Origin: Istiophorus platypterus
Taxonomy: Eukaryota > Chordata > Actinopteri > Istiophoriformes > Istiophoridae
Length of the DNA stretch: 64,000 bases
Assembly: GCA_016859345.1 (NCBI GenBank)
Contig: CM029119.1
Span: 409,501-473,500 of the forward strand
Direction of reading: 5' to 3'
Under the pieces are notes generated by a model that was not told the origin of the DNA, made no database searches, and was given only the letters and a program-made list of their open reading frames with translations. Numbering within the stretch: the stretch's first letter is position 1; every line of letters begins with the position of its first letter. Below are positions 36,426 through 48,514 of the stretch, piece after piece. Both the position numbers and the translations under genes were made by a program.

Positions 36426-38760
36426 AATTTCATCTGCTCAGTTTATCATAATGGAAACCAAAAATGAACCCAAATCAGTGCTCAACACATTCTGCCCAGC
36501 ATAAGAAATTTAGAGGAGAAAAAAATTCCACAACTTGTTTTTCAGTTCCTCCAAAACAAAGAATGAAGTTAAAAAGGTTAAAGGAACACGGATTCTCCTC
36601 ATTAGTTAATAGAATAGAGCTGACAGATACTTTTTGAAGCTCAAAGGTATATTATCAGGTGTCAAAGTCCAGTTCGGGGATAGCTAATGATAAGATATTG
36701 ATACCAGTGCCATTGCCAATTCTGATTATCTTTTTTTAAAGATTCCCTTAATGATTAATTATCAATTTTCTCTGTTGGGATTACACAGGTTTTCAGCATC
36801 AGTGCAGGTATTTTATTACGTCTGAGTGTGAACAAAGGCTGCTGCCTGAGGTTCAGCTGTAGGAACAGTCTCTCTGTCATCATCTAAAATGGATAAAATG
36901 AGAGAATATTTGTACTGCATTTGTCCAGTTCGTGCAGAGATTCATACAATTTAGAGGGGGGGGATTGTAACCCAGGTTATCTTCTACATCTTTAATATAC
37001 AAATTTTCCCCTAAAATATAAACTATCGGTAAACACCGTAAAAGCAGCTGGACACAAAGAAGATTCCAGACCTGAGTTACTGCAGCACACAGAACTCAGA
37101 CAGGTATGTGGTAAAAAATTAGCTAATTTGAAAAGATTGGAATAAGGCAAGAGGTTGAAACCAAGTGATTTTATCTTCCTGGGCAGGTCTTAATCTACTT
37201 GGGCATGCCACCAAGTGGTGCCTACATATGAACAACACTGTATTACAATTAGCACTGTTGTCATGTTTTCTTCATAAAATAAAGCCAGATACTGAACTGT
37301 TTTTCCTCTCCACCATGACTCTTTTTGCAAGATATCAGCAGTGTAGACACAAAATTGATATCCCTGTTTTGCAAACATGCCAGCAGCAATAAATGGAACT
37401 GATAGGCTCAGAGGCATTCAAATCCTATGGTTTGGAGAATTTGCAACTGGTTCTCAACTATAACCTGTTCTCAACACAACTCCTGGTTCCTGATGCCTGC
37501 AGACTTTGGAAAGATTGGCTACTGCAGTTTAGTTAAGTTACAAAACCTTCAGTGCCTGATAGAGTTAATAATTGTTTTGCATTTTCATTGAAAATCTTCT
37601 TTCATCTCCACGTTATTTTTAATTTATGCTACTACCATAATACAACATGCAAACATCTTAGCAGGGTATTGTTCATTTACTGTAAAAATATAGACATAGC
37701 ATAAACCCAATTATCATATTGCTTATCTTATCGAGAAATCAGGGCATGTAATTTATAGAACATACTTTTATTTTTTAGCAGAAAAACAACACAGTTTTAG
37801 TCATTTTTAGAGGATTTTTTTCCATTACAACATGCAGCAGGTGAATTCAGAACATGCTAAAGATGCTACAGTAAATTTTTGTCTGTTTTCACAGTAGCAG
37901 GCTCCAGGTAGCACCGGGCAGAAAAGAGCAGCATGAACAAACAAACAAATGAGCAAACACTGCAGGGGGGCCAGGGTTTGGCAGTTGGGGACGGGAAATT
38001 CAGGCCTGGCCACTGAATGATTGGAGCGATTATTGGAGTGGGCAAGTCGAGCCTTCCATGTTTTGAGAAAGACAATTCAGCTCCCCTATTGAGGTGTCAG
38101 AGTGATTGATTGGCTGTGAGACTGAGCCCTAATGGCTTCATCAGCCACAGGCCATAGTTCTTAAAAGCACACAAACATATGAACACAACAGCAACTTGTA
38201 TACCTCAATCTCATTCTGCTAACCTAGCCCTGAAACACTGACATTCACCCTGACATCCAGCACTCCCAATCAGTCTCTCCAAAAAGTTGTCTCAATTTTT
38301 TTTTAAGTATTGTGTGCTTTGGTTCTTTTCCTCTTTAACTGACAGCTCTCTTTCTCCCCCCATTAACATTCCTTTACATGGAGTTGTGTCTTTTTTAGTT
38401 TCATTTACTTTCCTTTGATTCTTTCCCTGGTTAAATTCCTAACTCCATTCTAGATTCTCTCCTGGTCATGGTTATGTTAAAAAGAGACAGAATAGATACA
38501 TTGGTCCTCTGTGTTCATGTGATGCATGCTTGACCCATCCATTCATCCCTGTCTCATACTCCTCCCTTCGAGGTTTTATGGCTTTACAATAAAAGACTAC
38601 TTTCACTCTTGATAGACAAAAGTAATAAGACACACATTGATATTATTTAGAAGACAATCACCCTATTATATTACAATTCTACATTAAGACTTTCTGGGCT
38701 GTATAATCAGACCGCATTAATATTCTGTGGCTGCAGTTTGTCAGTGTATCTCTCTTACTT
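36426..38760. other. Unassigned AT-rich DNA
   Basis: No supported gene or element. Confidence 0.45.
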
Positions 38761-38835
<75 letters not shown>

Positions 38836-39009
38836 GAACCTTCAAGGTACACATTAATTTCTATAAGCTACGTTCTCTTTTATCAGTCCAGCCAACCTCC
38901 AGAAACATCTCATCACATTGAGAATCTGGGCTGTTTTATCAGACTGAAGTAATATTCTGTGACTGCCGTTTGTCAATATCTCTCTCTTAATCTCTCTCTC
39001 TCTCTCTCT
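38761..39009. repeat. (TCTG)n-(TC)n microsatellite and nearby (TC)n
   Basis: A TCTG array of about nine units at 38761-38799 runs into a TC array to 38833; a second, shorter TC array is at about 38990-39009. The stretches just upstream of both arrays are similar ('tctgtggctgcagtttgtca' and 'tctgtgactgccgtttgtca'), so the two arrays look like an old local duplication. Confidence 0.9.
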
Positions 39010-41940
39010 ATGCCCCATTATTGAACTCAGCTTTCCATAAAGTATTAGCACTGTTTTAATCCAAAGCCATCACAGTGATTTACCTTTCACAAGCAGGAAT
39101 TCAGATCTATAGGGGCCAGTTATGGATCTTTTTCCTACCTAATGCCTTTCTGTTTTCTAATTTGCAGTTTTCACCATCTGCAACTCTGCCTGGTTTAACA
39201 ATCAAAGCTATATATATTGTCTTATCAATATTTATTGAAAATCTGTTGGAGGGTACAATTAAAAATAACTAACTAAATAATGATCTAGATGCCCTCAAGC
39301 TGCAGCTGGATGGGCATAGCTTGTGGGTTGAAAAAGACATTTTTTTTGAGGAGAAGAAGAACAGGTTGTGTAATAGGGAGTAGTAAAGGGCTTGCTGGTT
39401 AAATGAACAAAAGAATGAGAGAAAAAGAAAAAAACAGGACAGGAGATAAACAAAGATAATGAGAATAGAATAAGCAAGATACAAAGATATAAAGGAAAGT
39501 GAGAGATTATACCCGAGTTCATTATTTTAGTAAAATATAACGCTGTTGCCCCCCATCAATGTGACCTGGCCTCTGTAAATCTAAGATGACCTTAAAATGT
39601 AGAGCAAGGAGATGAGTTCTTGAAAATCAGGTAACTGCTGATACTGATACTTATATTTACAAATGTTGATTAAACATGTATCTGACACGCTGAAATAACA
39701 GCTCTAGCTTCTAAATTTCAATTGAAATTTAAATGGGAGAATAAAACTGAAAGTGATGTGATGTGATGTGATCTGCTGCAGAGAAGCTGTATCATCTGTC
39801 AGAGCTGTGAGATCATCAGAAATACAGTCCACTAGCAGTTATTTTGGCATGTCATCATGTTACTCAAAGAATTAAAGTTAATGATCAGTGCTAGCTAAAA
39901 ATGGTAAGCTGCTACCTGATTTTTTTTATTCTTTAATAGGTTTGCAATTAAAAAACATCCAGGAGAGATAATCTTTGATAGTGTCTGAACTTACCATGTA
40001 TTTGCCAACCCCCGTGTCTGAACTCAGAGCTTTTCCCAAATAAATTTCACATACACACTACAAACACGTAGAAAAGAGATCAGAATTTGATCTGCTTTAT
40101 TTTAGTCCATAAAAATGTCAGGATTGGCCAATTTGAAGTCTCAGTGTACTCTGAAATTAAAAAAACAGAACAAATTTTAAAAAATAGACCTTAAAAAACC
40201 ATTGTGAAATCTCTTTGTTTAACTGAAATTGATCTAAACAGCTTAACACATTCATGGCATTCTGTCAACACTAAAAATGAAATATTCTTCAGGAAGTTTT
40301 TCCTAAGCCTGGCAGAAACTGGAAACCTCACCTGAGATGCTCCACACCTCAATCTGCTCAAATCTGGGCCAGCCAAGCTTCAAGCCTGGAGCAGAAAATG
40401 CTTAGCTGGCTGCCGACACTAGATGATACATCACCACTAGTTTGCCTCCTCTCATGGCTGTGTTGCCCACACACTCTGGCTATTCTACACTCATCATGGG
40501 TTACTCCATGTTGACTGTTTTGTTTTCTAGAATCCACTTGTAACTAGAAACTACCTGCTGAGTACTTTTTAAAGATGTTTCAGCTCAACTGGAAATTGAG
40601 TTATTAGAGGAACAATTCAATTGTTCTTGCTGTCTCTGATGGCAGTCAAACACAACATTTTTTTTCTGGTTCCATACTGTATCTCCACTGATGTGGTTCT
40701 GAGTCCTTCAGTTACATTTATGCTCTGGACTCTTGCCTGTGTGGTCCAACTTTAACCATTATGACTATGAACTATGAACTTTGATTGTTACCCAAGTAGG
40801 CAAATAATGTTTTTTCAATCAAGGTTTTGAATGATAAAATCATTTAGATTTCGACCCTATAATCTAACTTGTGATTTTAGGTGATTTTAACATACATGTT
40901 TTAACTTTAAACACATAACATAAAAAAACTCAGCTTTAGGCCATGTTGTTTCAGGGCTTTACTGTTTGGCAAACCTGCAAATAACCATTTTTTTCATAGC
41001 ATATTAGGTAATCAAGATCTGTCCTTTGAGAGTCTCACAGTTTATGTATGTCTGATCAGTCATATGCAGCTGTGTATAGATCTACATTAAACTTTAAAAA
41101 AAAAAATTGCTCAATTATCAATTAAATCATCATTAATGATTTAGGTTGGAGCTCTGCCCTCTCATATCACATGGCTGAAAAAAGAGATGACTCTTCTTCC
41201 TGCCTTTGCCAATAATTTACCTGTTTTATCCCCAGATTCAAAATATTTCTGTCGCATTCTGAATAGGGCTAGCTCCAACTGCGTTACATACAGTTGTATT
41301 TATACTTATGTTATGTTAAGAGTCCTGAGATCATGCCATCAATGTTTCTTTTCAAGTCTGTAGCAACCCTGTCAATTGTGTCTTCAAATCTGCCTCTTTT
41401 CTGTTCCTTTGTTTGATGCTTTAATTTCAGACTACAGTGAGATCTCTAATTGAGATTTCTCATTAATTAGGCCTTTATATTCCATCATGGAATTCTGGAG
41501 GGTTTTCTGGGGCCATATGTTGTGTGTACTTGTGTATGAGAGCATGTAAACGGTGAACAAGTGAGAAAAAAGAAAAAGAGTGACATAGAAAACAATGTGA
41601 TCATACAAGAAGATGCAAGTCTCATTATGTTACCTTGAACTCTGTTCCCCACACAGTTGTGATGTTTTTCAGGGTATTGTGTGTATATGTTCCTATTTGT
41701 TTGAGAGTTGGGTGGTGGTAGTGGGAGGGGTAATCCCTTTGAGAGTAGGGTTCAGAGCTTTAGCATTTCTGCTACATATCTCACTTGAGCCATGTTCTCT
41801 CCCATACTGTTGAGAGATGAGTTGAATTCTTTAGTATAGCATCCTCTCTGAAGCAGGACTAACATAACAATGACAATATTTAATGACATCCACTGCATCT
41901 TTCTATGTTTATTATATACAAGCACAGTTTATAATTTTGT
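39010..41940. other. Unassigned AT-rich DNA
   Basis: No supported gene or element. A small tandem of 'gatgt' occurs near 39755-39772 and an A run at 41095-41107. Confidence 0.45.
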
Positions 41941-41944
41941 TCTA

Positions 41945-42968
41945 CAGTGCATGAAAAATTAGGGAAGCCTGGTCAAAATTTCTGTTACTATGAATAATTA
42001 AGTGTATGAATAAAAGTGAAACGTTCTTAACAACATTTGAAGCAATATTAGTGTATTATTGTTGTTTCCTACAATTTCCTACAAATTCAACATTCACAAT
42101 CGTCTCTCAATGTCTTAACAGTTTTATGACTTTGAAACTTCTTGAAAAAATTATGCCCTGCTGAAACAGGGATTTCAAGATCCTTGGAGATTGTCTTGTA
42201 GCCTTTGGAACTTTTTTATTTGATAAAGCATTTCAGATGCTCTTAGAAAGTTTGCTTCTCTTTGCCATTGTAAAAAAAAAAAAAAAAAAAAGGAAACAAC
42301 CATCTTTTATTGGTTAATTCTGGTCATGTGAAATGCTTTAATGTGCCCTCAACACAAAATTCAACATCAGTATTTTGCAAAGGAACATCTAAACAAGTCT
42401 GATGCATTTTTAAAATAAGACTAGTGGACCCCTTGTCTCCATTGGGGTGTATTGAATATGCTTTGGGGTTGCAGCCTGTGGAATTTCACTAGTAGAAGAA
42501 GGAATGAATTCAGTTAAATTCCAGAAAATTCTCATAGAAAACATCACACAATAAATTTTTAAAAAAGCTGAAAATGAAAAGAGGATGGCTCCTACAACAG
42601 GATAATGATCCTAAACACATCTCAAAATCCACAATAGACTACCTCAAAAGACACAAGCTGAAAGTCTTGCCATGGTTTCAAAGTCCATCGACCTAAATCT
42701 TTGGATAGATCTCAAAAGCGCAGTGCATGCAAGAATCCCAAGGATCTCAGAAAGATGGAAGCCTTTTGCAAGGAAAAATGGGCCAAAATCACCTAAAACA
42801 TGGAAGAAAGACTTTCATTTAAAACCTGTGATATTTCCTAAAGTGGATGTAACTACGTAGTGACCATGCAGGGTTCCCAAATTCTGTTTTGAGTCCTTTC
42901 CTAAAATATTAAAGAAATGTGTCATCTTTAACTTTATACTTTTTGGAAAGTTGGTCCTCTTGTTAATT
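41945..42968 (+). mobile_element. Tc1-like transposon, rearranged
   Basis: The left end 'acagtgcatgaaaaattagg' followed by 'gaagcctggtcaaaatttct' resembles a fish Tc1 terminal repeat. Plus-strand transposase pieces follow: 'KEHLNKSDAF' near 42389, 'VAACGISLVEE' near 42473 with 'MNSVKFQKIL', then 'QQDNDPKHISKSTIDYLKRH' near 42597-42656, 'KLKVLPW' and 'LWIDLKSAVHAR'. The Asp of DNDPKH is the second catalytic Asp; the first (WTDE block) is deleted, and the block that should carry the catalytic Glu reads SPSIDLNLW without it. The right end merges into an L2 copy at about 42970 with no right terminal repeat seen. Confidence 0.8.
42090..42275 (-). pseudogene. Inverted DNA-binding (helix-turn-helix) segment of a Tc1-type transposase
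   Basis: On the minus strand 'SKGYKTISKDLEIPVSA' (about 42155-42210) matches the N-terminal helix-turn-helix of Tc1-type transposases, preceded by an ATG near 42271 ('MAKRSKLSKS') and followed by 'FQSHKTVKTLRDD' in a shifted frame. It sits inside the plus-strand Tc1 element, next to an A run at 42271-42291, where the N-terminus should be, but on the opposite strand. Confidence 0.7.
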
Positions 42969-42969
42969 C

Positions 42970-45513
42970 ACTGCCATAACACAATATAACAGAGTATGCT
43001 AACTTTGGCCCCTCCCACATTGATCAGCTTGCTGATAGCACTTCAGGCTCAATGAGAACAACTCTCGACTCTATTTCCCTTCTAAAAAAGAAGATAATAA
43101 AAGAAAGGAGGTTAGCTCCATGGTTTAACTCACAAACCTGTACATTAAAGCAAGCAACACGAAAACTTGAAAGGATATGGCGCTCATCTAAACTGGAACA
43201 ATCCCGCTTAGCCTGGCATGATAGTCAAAAATATACAAGAAGACCCTCAGCAATGCCAGGGCAGCTTATTACTCATCTTTCAATTGATCCATGTATTCTT
43301 ATATCTTTCAGTAGAAACAATTTCATGTGCTTCTTTAATGATAAAATTCTAACTATTAGAGACAGAATTCACCTCCTCTTGCCCTCAACCGGCACTAATT
43401 TTTCCTCAATCACAGAAATATTAGAAACAGCTGTAAAACCCTATATAAATACTTAGACATTTTCTCTCCCATCAACCTTCACCAACTAACTTCAATGATC
43501 TTTTCATCTAAACCATTTACCTATCTCTTAGACCCCTTAAAAAAGCCCTCCCTTGATCCAGATGTTTTAGCCAACTATAGACCCATATCTTATCTTCCCT
43601 TTCTAAGCTCCTTGAGAAAGCTGTCACCAACCAGTTGTGCGACTTTTTGCATAATAATAGCTTATTTGAGGATTTACAGTCAGGATTTAGAGGCATCATA
43701 GCACAGTGACAGCACCAGTGAAGGTTACGAATGATCTACTAACCACATCAGATAAAGGACTTTTCTCTGTAGTTGTTCTGTTAGATCTTAGCCCTGTCTT
43801 TGACACTACTGACCATCAAATCCTATTACAGAGACTGGAGCATTTCATTGGCATCAAAGGACTGGCTCTTACCTGGTTAAGTCCTACTTATCAGATCAAT
43901 TTCAATTTGTGCACATTGACGATGAATCCTCCACCTACTCAAAAGTTAGTCACAGAGTTCTATAAGGTTCAGTGCTTGGACCAGTTCTAATCACCATATA
44001 TATGCTTCCCTTAGGCAATATTATCAGGAAACATTCCTTAAACTTCCATTGTTATGCAGATGACACCGAATGGTACCCATCCATTAAGCCAGATTAAACC
44101 AGCCAGTTAGCTAAACTTCAAGCATGTCTTAAGGATATAAAGATATGGATGACAAGGACCTTCCTACTATTGAACTCAGATAAAACTGAAGTTATTGTGC
44201 TTTGCCTGCAATACTTCAGAAACTCATAATCTAATGACATACTTACTCTAGATGGCATTGGTAGGGCTGTAGCACCTCCATTAGGAATCCTAGAGTTGTC
44301 TTTGATCAGGACATGTCCTTTAACTCCCACATAGAACAAACTTCAAGGACTGCCTTCTTTCACCTTTGTAATATCGCAAATATCAGGCACATCATCAAAA
44401 AATGATGCAGAAAAACTAGTACATGCTTTAGTTACTTCTAGGCTTGATTATTTCAACTCCCTATTATCAGGCTGTCCTAATTAAACATTAAATAGCTGAT
44501 TCCAAATGCTGCTGCAAGAGTATTGACGAGAACCAGAATAAATGGTCATATATCTCCTGTGCTAGCTTCTCTGCATTGGCTCCCTGTGAAATCCAGAATA
44601 CAACTTAAAACCCTCCTCCCCACAAAGCCCTTAATGGCCAAACATCGTCCTATCTTAAAGAGTTCATAGTACATTACCTTCCCATGAGAACACTTTGTTC
44701 CCAGAAAGCAGGTCTACTTGTGGTTCCTAGAGTCTCGACAAGCAGAGTGGGGGCAGAGCTTTCAGTTCTCAGGCTCCTCTGCTGTGGAACCATCTTCCAG
44801 TTTGTGTCCGGGTTTTAGACATCCTCTCCACATTTAAGAGTCAGCTTTAATCTTTCCTCTTTGATATAGCTTATGGCTCAAACTGGCTCAGCATTAGCTC
44901 AAGCCATCTGCTCACTAACTAACTGTCCCGCCTCTCTCCCACAGTTTTGTACTTTCTTGTCTCTCTCCTCTTCCTCCTGTCCCTTTCTGCAGGTTTTTTC
45001 TGATGCTCTTGAGTCTGGATTCATGGCTGCAGTCCACTTACTGCCCCATGAGCCCAATCAACACCCCCTGCTTTAATTATTATGATTACTACTGTTACCA
45101 TTGTATTTAGTCCTAATAATAATATTATTAGTCCTGTTAGTATAACTATAGTATATATAGCTATTAGTCCCATTATTGTGCTATGCTTTCTCTCCTCCTT
45201 TCTGCCCCCCTTGTCTCTTGCTCTCTTGCTCTCTCTCGCTCTCTCTGTCACTCTCAACCCAGCCAGTTTAGGCAGACGACCGCCCACCATGAGCCAGGAT
45301 CTGTTCAATGTTTCTACCTCTGAAAAGGGAATTTTTCATTGCTGCTATCGCCGAGTCCTCGCTCATGAGGGAAATGTTGGGTCTCTGTAAATAATAACTA
45401 TAAAGAGTCTGGTCTAGACCTGCTCTATATGAAAAGTGACTGGAGATAATGCCTGTCATGATATGGTGCTATATAAATTAAATTGAATTGAACTGAATTG
45501 AATTGAAATTGAA
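42970..45513 (+). mobile_element. L2-type LINE, longest RT-bearing copy (copy E)
   Basis: Begins after the endonuclease, in 'ttcactgccataacacaata'. A frame at 43052-43456 encodes the linker ('APWFNSQTCTLKQATRKLER'). Then come RT blocks: 'DLSPVFDTTDHQILLQRLEH' at 43784-43843 (motif A, first catalytic Asp present), 'HRVL-G-VQCLDQF' region, and CYADDTEW with YADD at 44053-44064 (motif C intact). The C-terminal blocks 'LNSDKTEVIVL', 'SFNSHIEQTSRTAFFHL' and 'LASLHWLPVKSRIQL' follow, then 3' UTR with TC-rich and 'taatattattagtcc' tracts and the 'gaattgaactgaattgaatt' tail. Frames are broken in several places and the endonuclease and ORF1 are absent. Confidence 0.9.
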
Positions 45514-45789
45514 ACAAAAAAATGAAAGTGTCACAACACTCCAAATAAACTGAATTGTGTTAAAAGACATTGTTAAACAAACTGTGGTGCAACAGAGACG
45601 AACCACAATGGCGGTCTTCCATGCCAAAGTCAGACAATTTTGTCCAACTCAATGGTGAGTTGAACCTCAACTGAATTTGAATTTTAGAGGTTGCAGGATT
45701 GCACATTAGTCAATGAAAAGGTATGATGGCATGTCGGGACGCATTAACATTTTAAGTGTTTGAAAGAGAGACCAATGCTGTTTCTCTGG
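45514..45789. other. Unassigned DNA between L2 copy E and Tc1 fragment
   Basis: Nothing recognised; it may be a diverged Tc1 3' part, but no motif supports this. Confidence 0.35.
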
Positions 45790-47425
45790 AGACTACAGGC
45801 TCACTAACTCTTTTCTTGTTTCAACATAATCATACAAGATAAACCACCATATATACAGATAGTAAAGCCCTATATGCTTTGGAATTCATTCTGCTGCTTC
45901 TATAAGCAGTTACATCAACATCAGTGACCCAGTTCCCTTGGCAATTATACAGAACCACACCAAAATGCTGCCCCTACCATGTCAGTGAGCTCCTTTCTCC
46001 TCCTCTCCCTCTCCATTAATTTCACATCAGTGCTCGTTAGTAACTTTACTTCTTCTTGCTCCCATAGTTTTGTGCTTTTTTGTCTCTCTCCTCTCTCCTC
46101 CCATTGCTTTCTGCAGCTTTTCCTGCCTCTGAGGCTGCAGTCTGGATCCATGACTGCAGACCACCTTCTGCTCCCATGATCCTGCTCAACACCCATTGTT
46201 TCAATTATTGATTATTACTATTATTATTATATTTAGTGTTATTAGTATAATTATTAGCCCTGATTTGTATAATTATTTGTTTTATTATCACTCTCATTAT
46301 TATTATACTTTTTTATGTAGCACCTGTACTGGGCTATGCCCCCGTCTTCTCTGTCTCTCTCTTTGTCTGTCACTCTCTCTTGGTCTCTCTCCCTCTCTCC
46401 ATCTCTCTTTCTTTCTCAAACCAGCTGGTTAAGGCAGACCACCATGAGCTGGATTCTGTTCATTGTTAAACTTTTAAAAGTGAAATTTTTGTTGTTACTG
46501 TCATCAAGTATGGAGGAATGTTGGGTCTCTGAAAATAATAAATGTAAATAGTACAATCTAGACCTGCTTTGTATAAAAAAGAGCTATGTGATAACCTCTG
46601 TTATGATAGGGCACTATATAAATAATATTGAACTGAACTGATTTGAATAGAATGATGTGGATCATTAGCTATTCCTTTCTTTCTCCACACTCTTCTCTTC
46701 CCATCATTCTGGTAAAAGTTTATCTTGGTTTCATCTGTCCAAAATACCTTGTTCCAGACCAGGGCAAGCTTTTTTAGATGTTTTCTGGCAAGATCTAATC
46801 TGATCTTTCTGTTCTTGAGCATTGCCAGTGATTTGGACATTGTGGTAAACCCTCTGCATTTACATTCATTAAGGGGTCTCTTGATTGTAGACTTTGAAAA
46901 TGATACACAAAACTACAGGAGGGTGTTCTTGACCTGACTAGATGTTTTGAAGCCTTTTTCTTTACCATGGAAAGATTTCTGCAATCCACTTTAGTTATCT
47001 TCTGTGGTATTCTTCAGAGCAAAAGGGTTTTTTTTTTGTTTTTTCAGCCTAATGATGGTCTCCTTCATTTGCATTGATGCCTCTTTGGAATGTGCATTGA
47101 GAAGTCCCATTAACAGCTACCAAAAGCAAAGTCAACACTTCGAATCCACTCTAGACTGCTTAATTTGTCAGGAAATAATGAGGGAACAGGCCACACCTGG
47201 TGATGAAACTGATGTGACAGTCATTTGTCCAATTACTTTTCAGCCTCTGAAAAATTTCAGCCTCTCTATAGAAATGATTGATGCAATATTTTTATTAAGG
47301 GCCTTGAATTGAAGTCTACAACTCAATCACATCTTTATTTGTTCATTTCAAATCTATTGTGATTGTGTACAGAGGCAAAATAAAAGAATTGTGTCACTGT
47401 CCAAATACTTATACACCTAACTGTA
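45790..47425 (-). mobile_element. Tc1-like transposon split by an L2 insertion
   Basis: The right-hand terminal repeat on the plus strand is 'gtgtcactgtccaaatactt' followed by 'atacacctaactgta' at 47391-47425, next to TA. Minus-strand pieces: 'MQMKETIIRLKKQ' near 47060, 'CKGFTTMSKSLAMLKNRK', and 'LVWNKVFWTDETKINFYQND' near 46700-46760 (first catalytic Asp in WTDE present) with 'KRRVWRKKGIANDPHH' to about 46652. After the L2 insert it resumes at about 45980 with 'GAAFWCGS', 'DVTAYRSSRMNSKAYRALL' to about 45830. The rest, with the second Asp and Glu, is missing. Confidence 0.8.
45985..46651 (+). mobile_element. L2-type LINE 3' end (copy H), inside a Tc1-like element
   Basis: Only 3' UTR is present: 'ctctccctctccattaattt', 'ctgcagtctggatccatgac', 'cattgtttcaattattg', the TC-rich tract at 46350-46420, 'atgttgggtctctgaaaata', 'tctagacctgctttgtat' and the tail 'ttgaactgaactgatttgaa'. 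It separates two parts of one Tc1 transposase frame. No clear target duplication was found by eye. Confidence 0.85.
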
Positions 47426-47935
47426 TATATCACCCATGTTTTCCCTAAAGCTTCTGTAGGGACACTGAAGCTCACTGTTGCATAATTTTTAAAATGAATG
47501 TTTCTCTGTCATTATTTTATTAATAAGTGTATCCTTTTGGTAAGTTAAGTGTTGTGGTGAGAGATGGCAAAGGCATGTATTATGAGGTGAAAGGTATTGT
47601 TCTTTAGTTGCTTGTGTATTTTAGTCAACAGCTTTTTTACCCTCATAAAACTTACTAGCTAATCTCTTTTTGAATTCTTTTTAAGTTAGCTTTAACATCT
47701 TTCGTAGTAGACTACTTTCTAAAAGAAAAGAAAAATAAATACTTCATTCACATGTACAAGGAGATTTGTTTGATTTTCATGGTCATAGGGTGCTATTTAT
47801 CATTTTTAATTTGTTGTCAACTGTTGAAAGTGTTATCTAATATGTCGGAGGGCAGATGCAAGAGGAGTAATAGATGCTGCTGATGGTGTAGTCTTTATTG
47901 AGATTGTGATGGATAATGAATAGGATCCCTTTGCC

Positions 47936-47972
<37 letters not shown>

Positions 47973-48514
47973 AGAACCTTAGACACTGCATAGAGTAAGA
48001 GGACTAACAGATGGATGCAGGTTGAGCTTTTTCACAGGAGACATTTTGACCTGTCATACTTTAATAATATCAGAAGACTTAATTCCATTTTGATGAAATA
48101 GTTTCAGGGTCCTGGTGTTGTGCATGGTGGCTCACTGTCACTTTTGGACCCTATGTGTGTGTAGGGGACTCTGCATGTCCAAAGTCCTGCATGATACAAG
48201 CAAATCACAAAAAAGAAAATAGAAACTAAAGAATGTCATGCTTGATGAAGCTTTGTCCTTGATCTTTACAACTCATATGACAAAAATATTGGATTTGGGA
48301 TGGAAAACGATTACTGTTCATCCAGAGAGTTGAACCAAGACCAACTGTTGCCCTCAGAATAAACTGTATATAGTTCAGGATTTAAGCATTTAATGACTGA
48401 AGTAGTTCTTTAAGCTAAGGGTGTTCTGACTCCTACAGAGTCAAGTTGAAATTGGGCTCTGTGTTCCATTCAAGGGTTCAGAAAATCAAACAGATCAAAC
48501 TCACATTTTTCAAT
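47426..48514. other. Unassigned DNA with an (AT)n array
   Basis: An AT array lies at about 47936-47972, broken once by 'catat'. The rest is AT-rich with nothing recognised. Confidence 0.5.
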
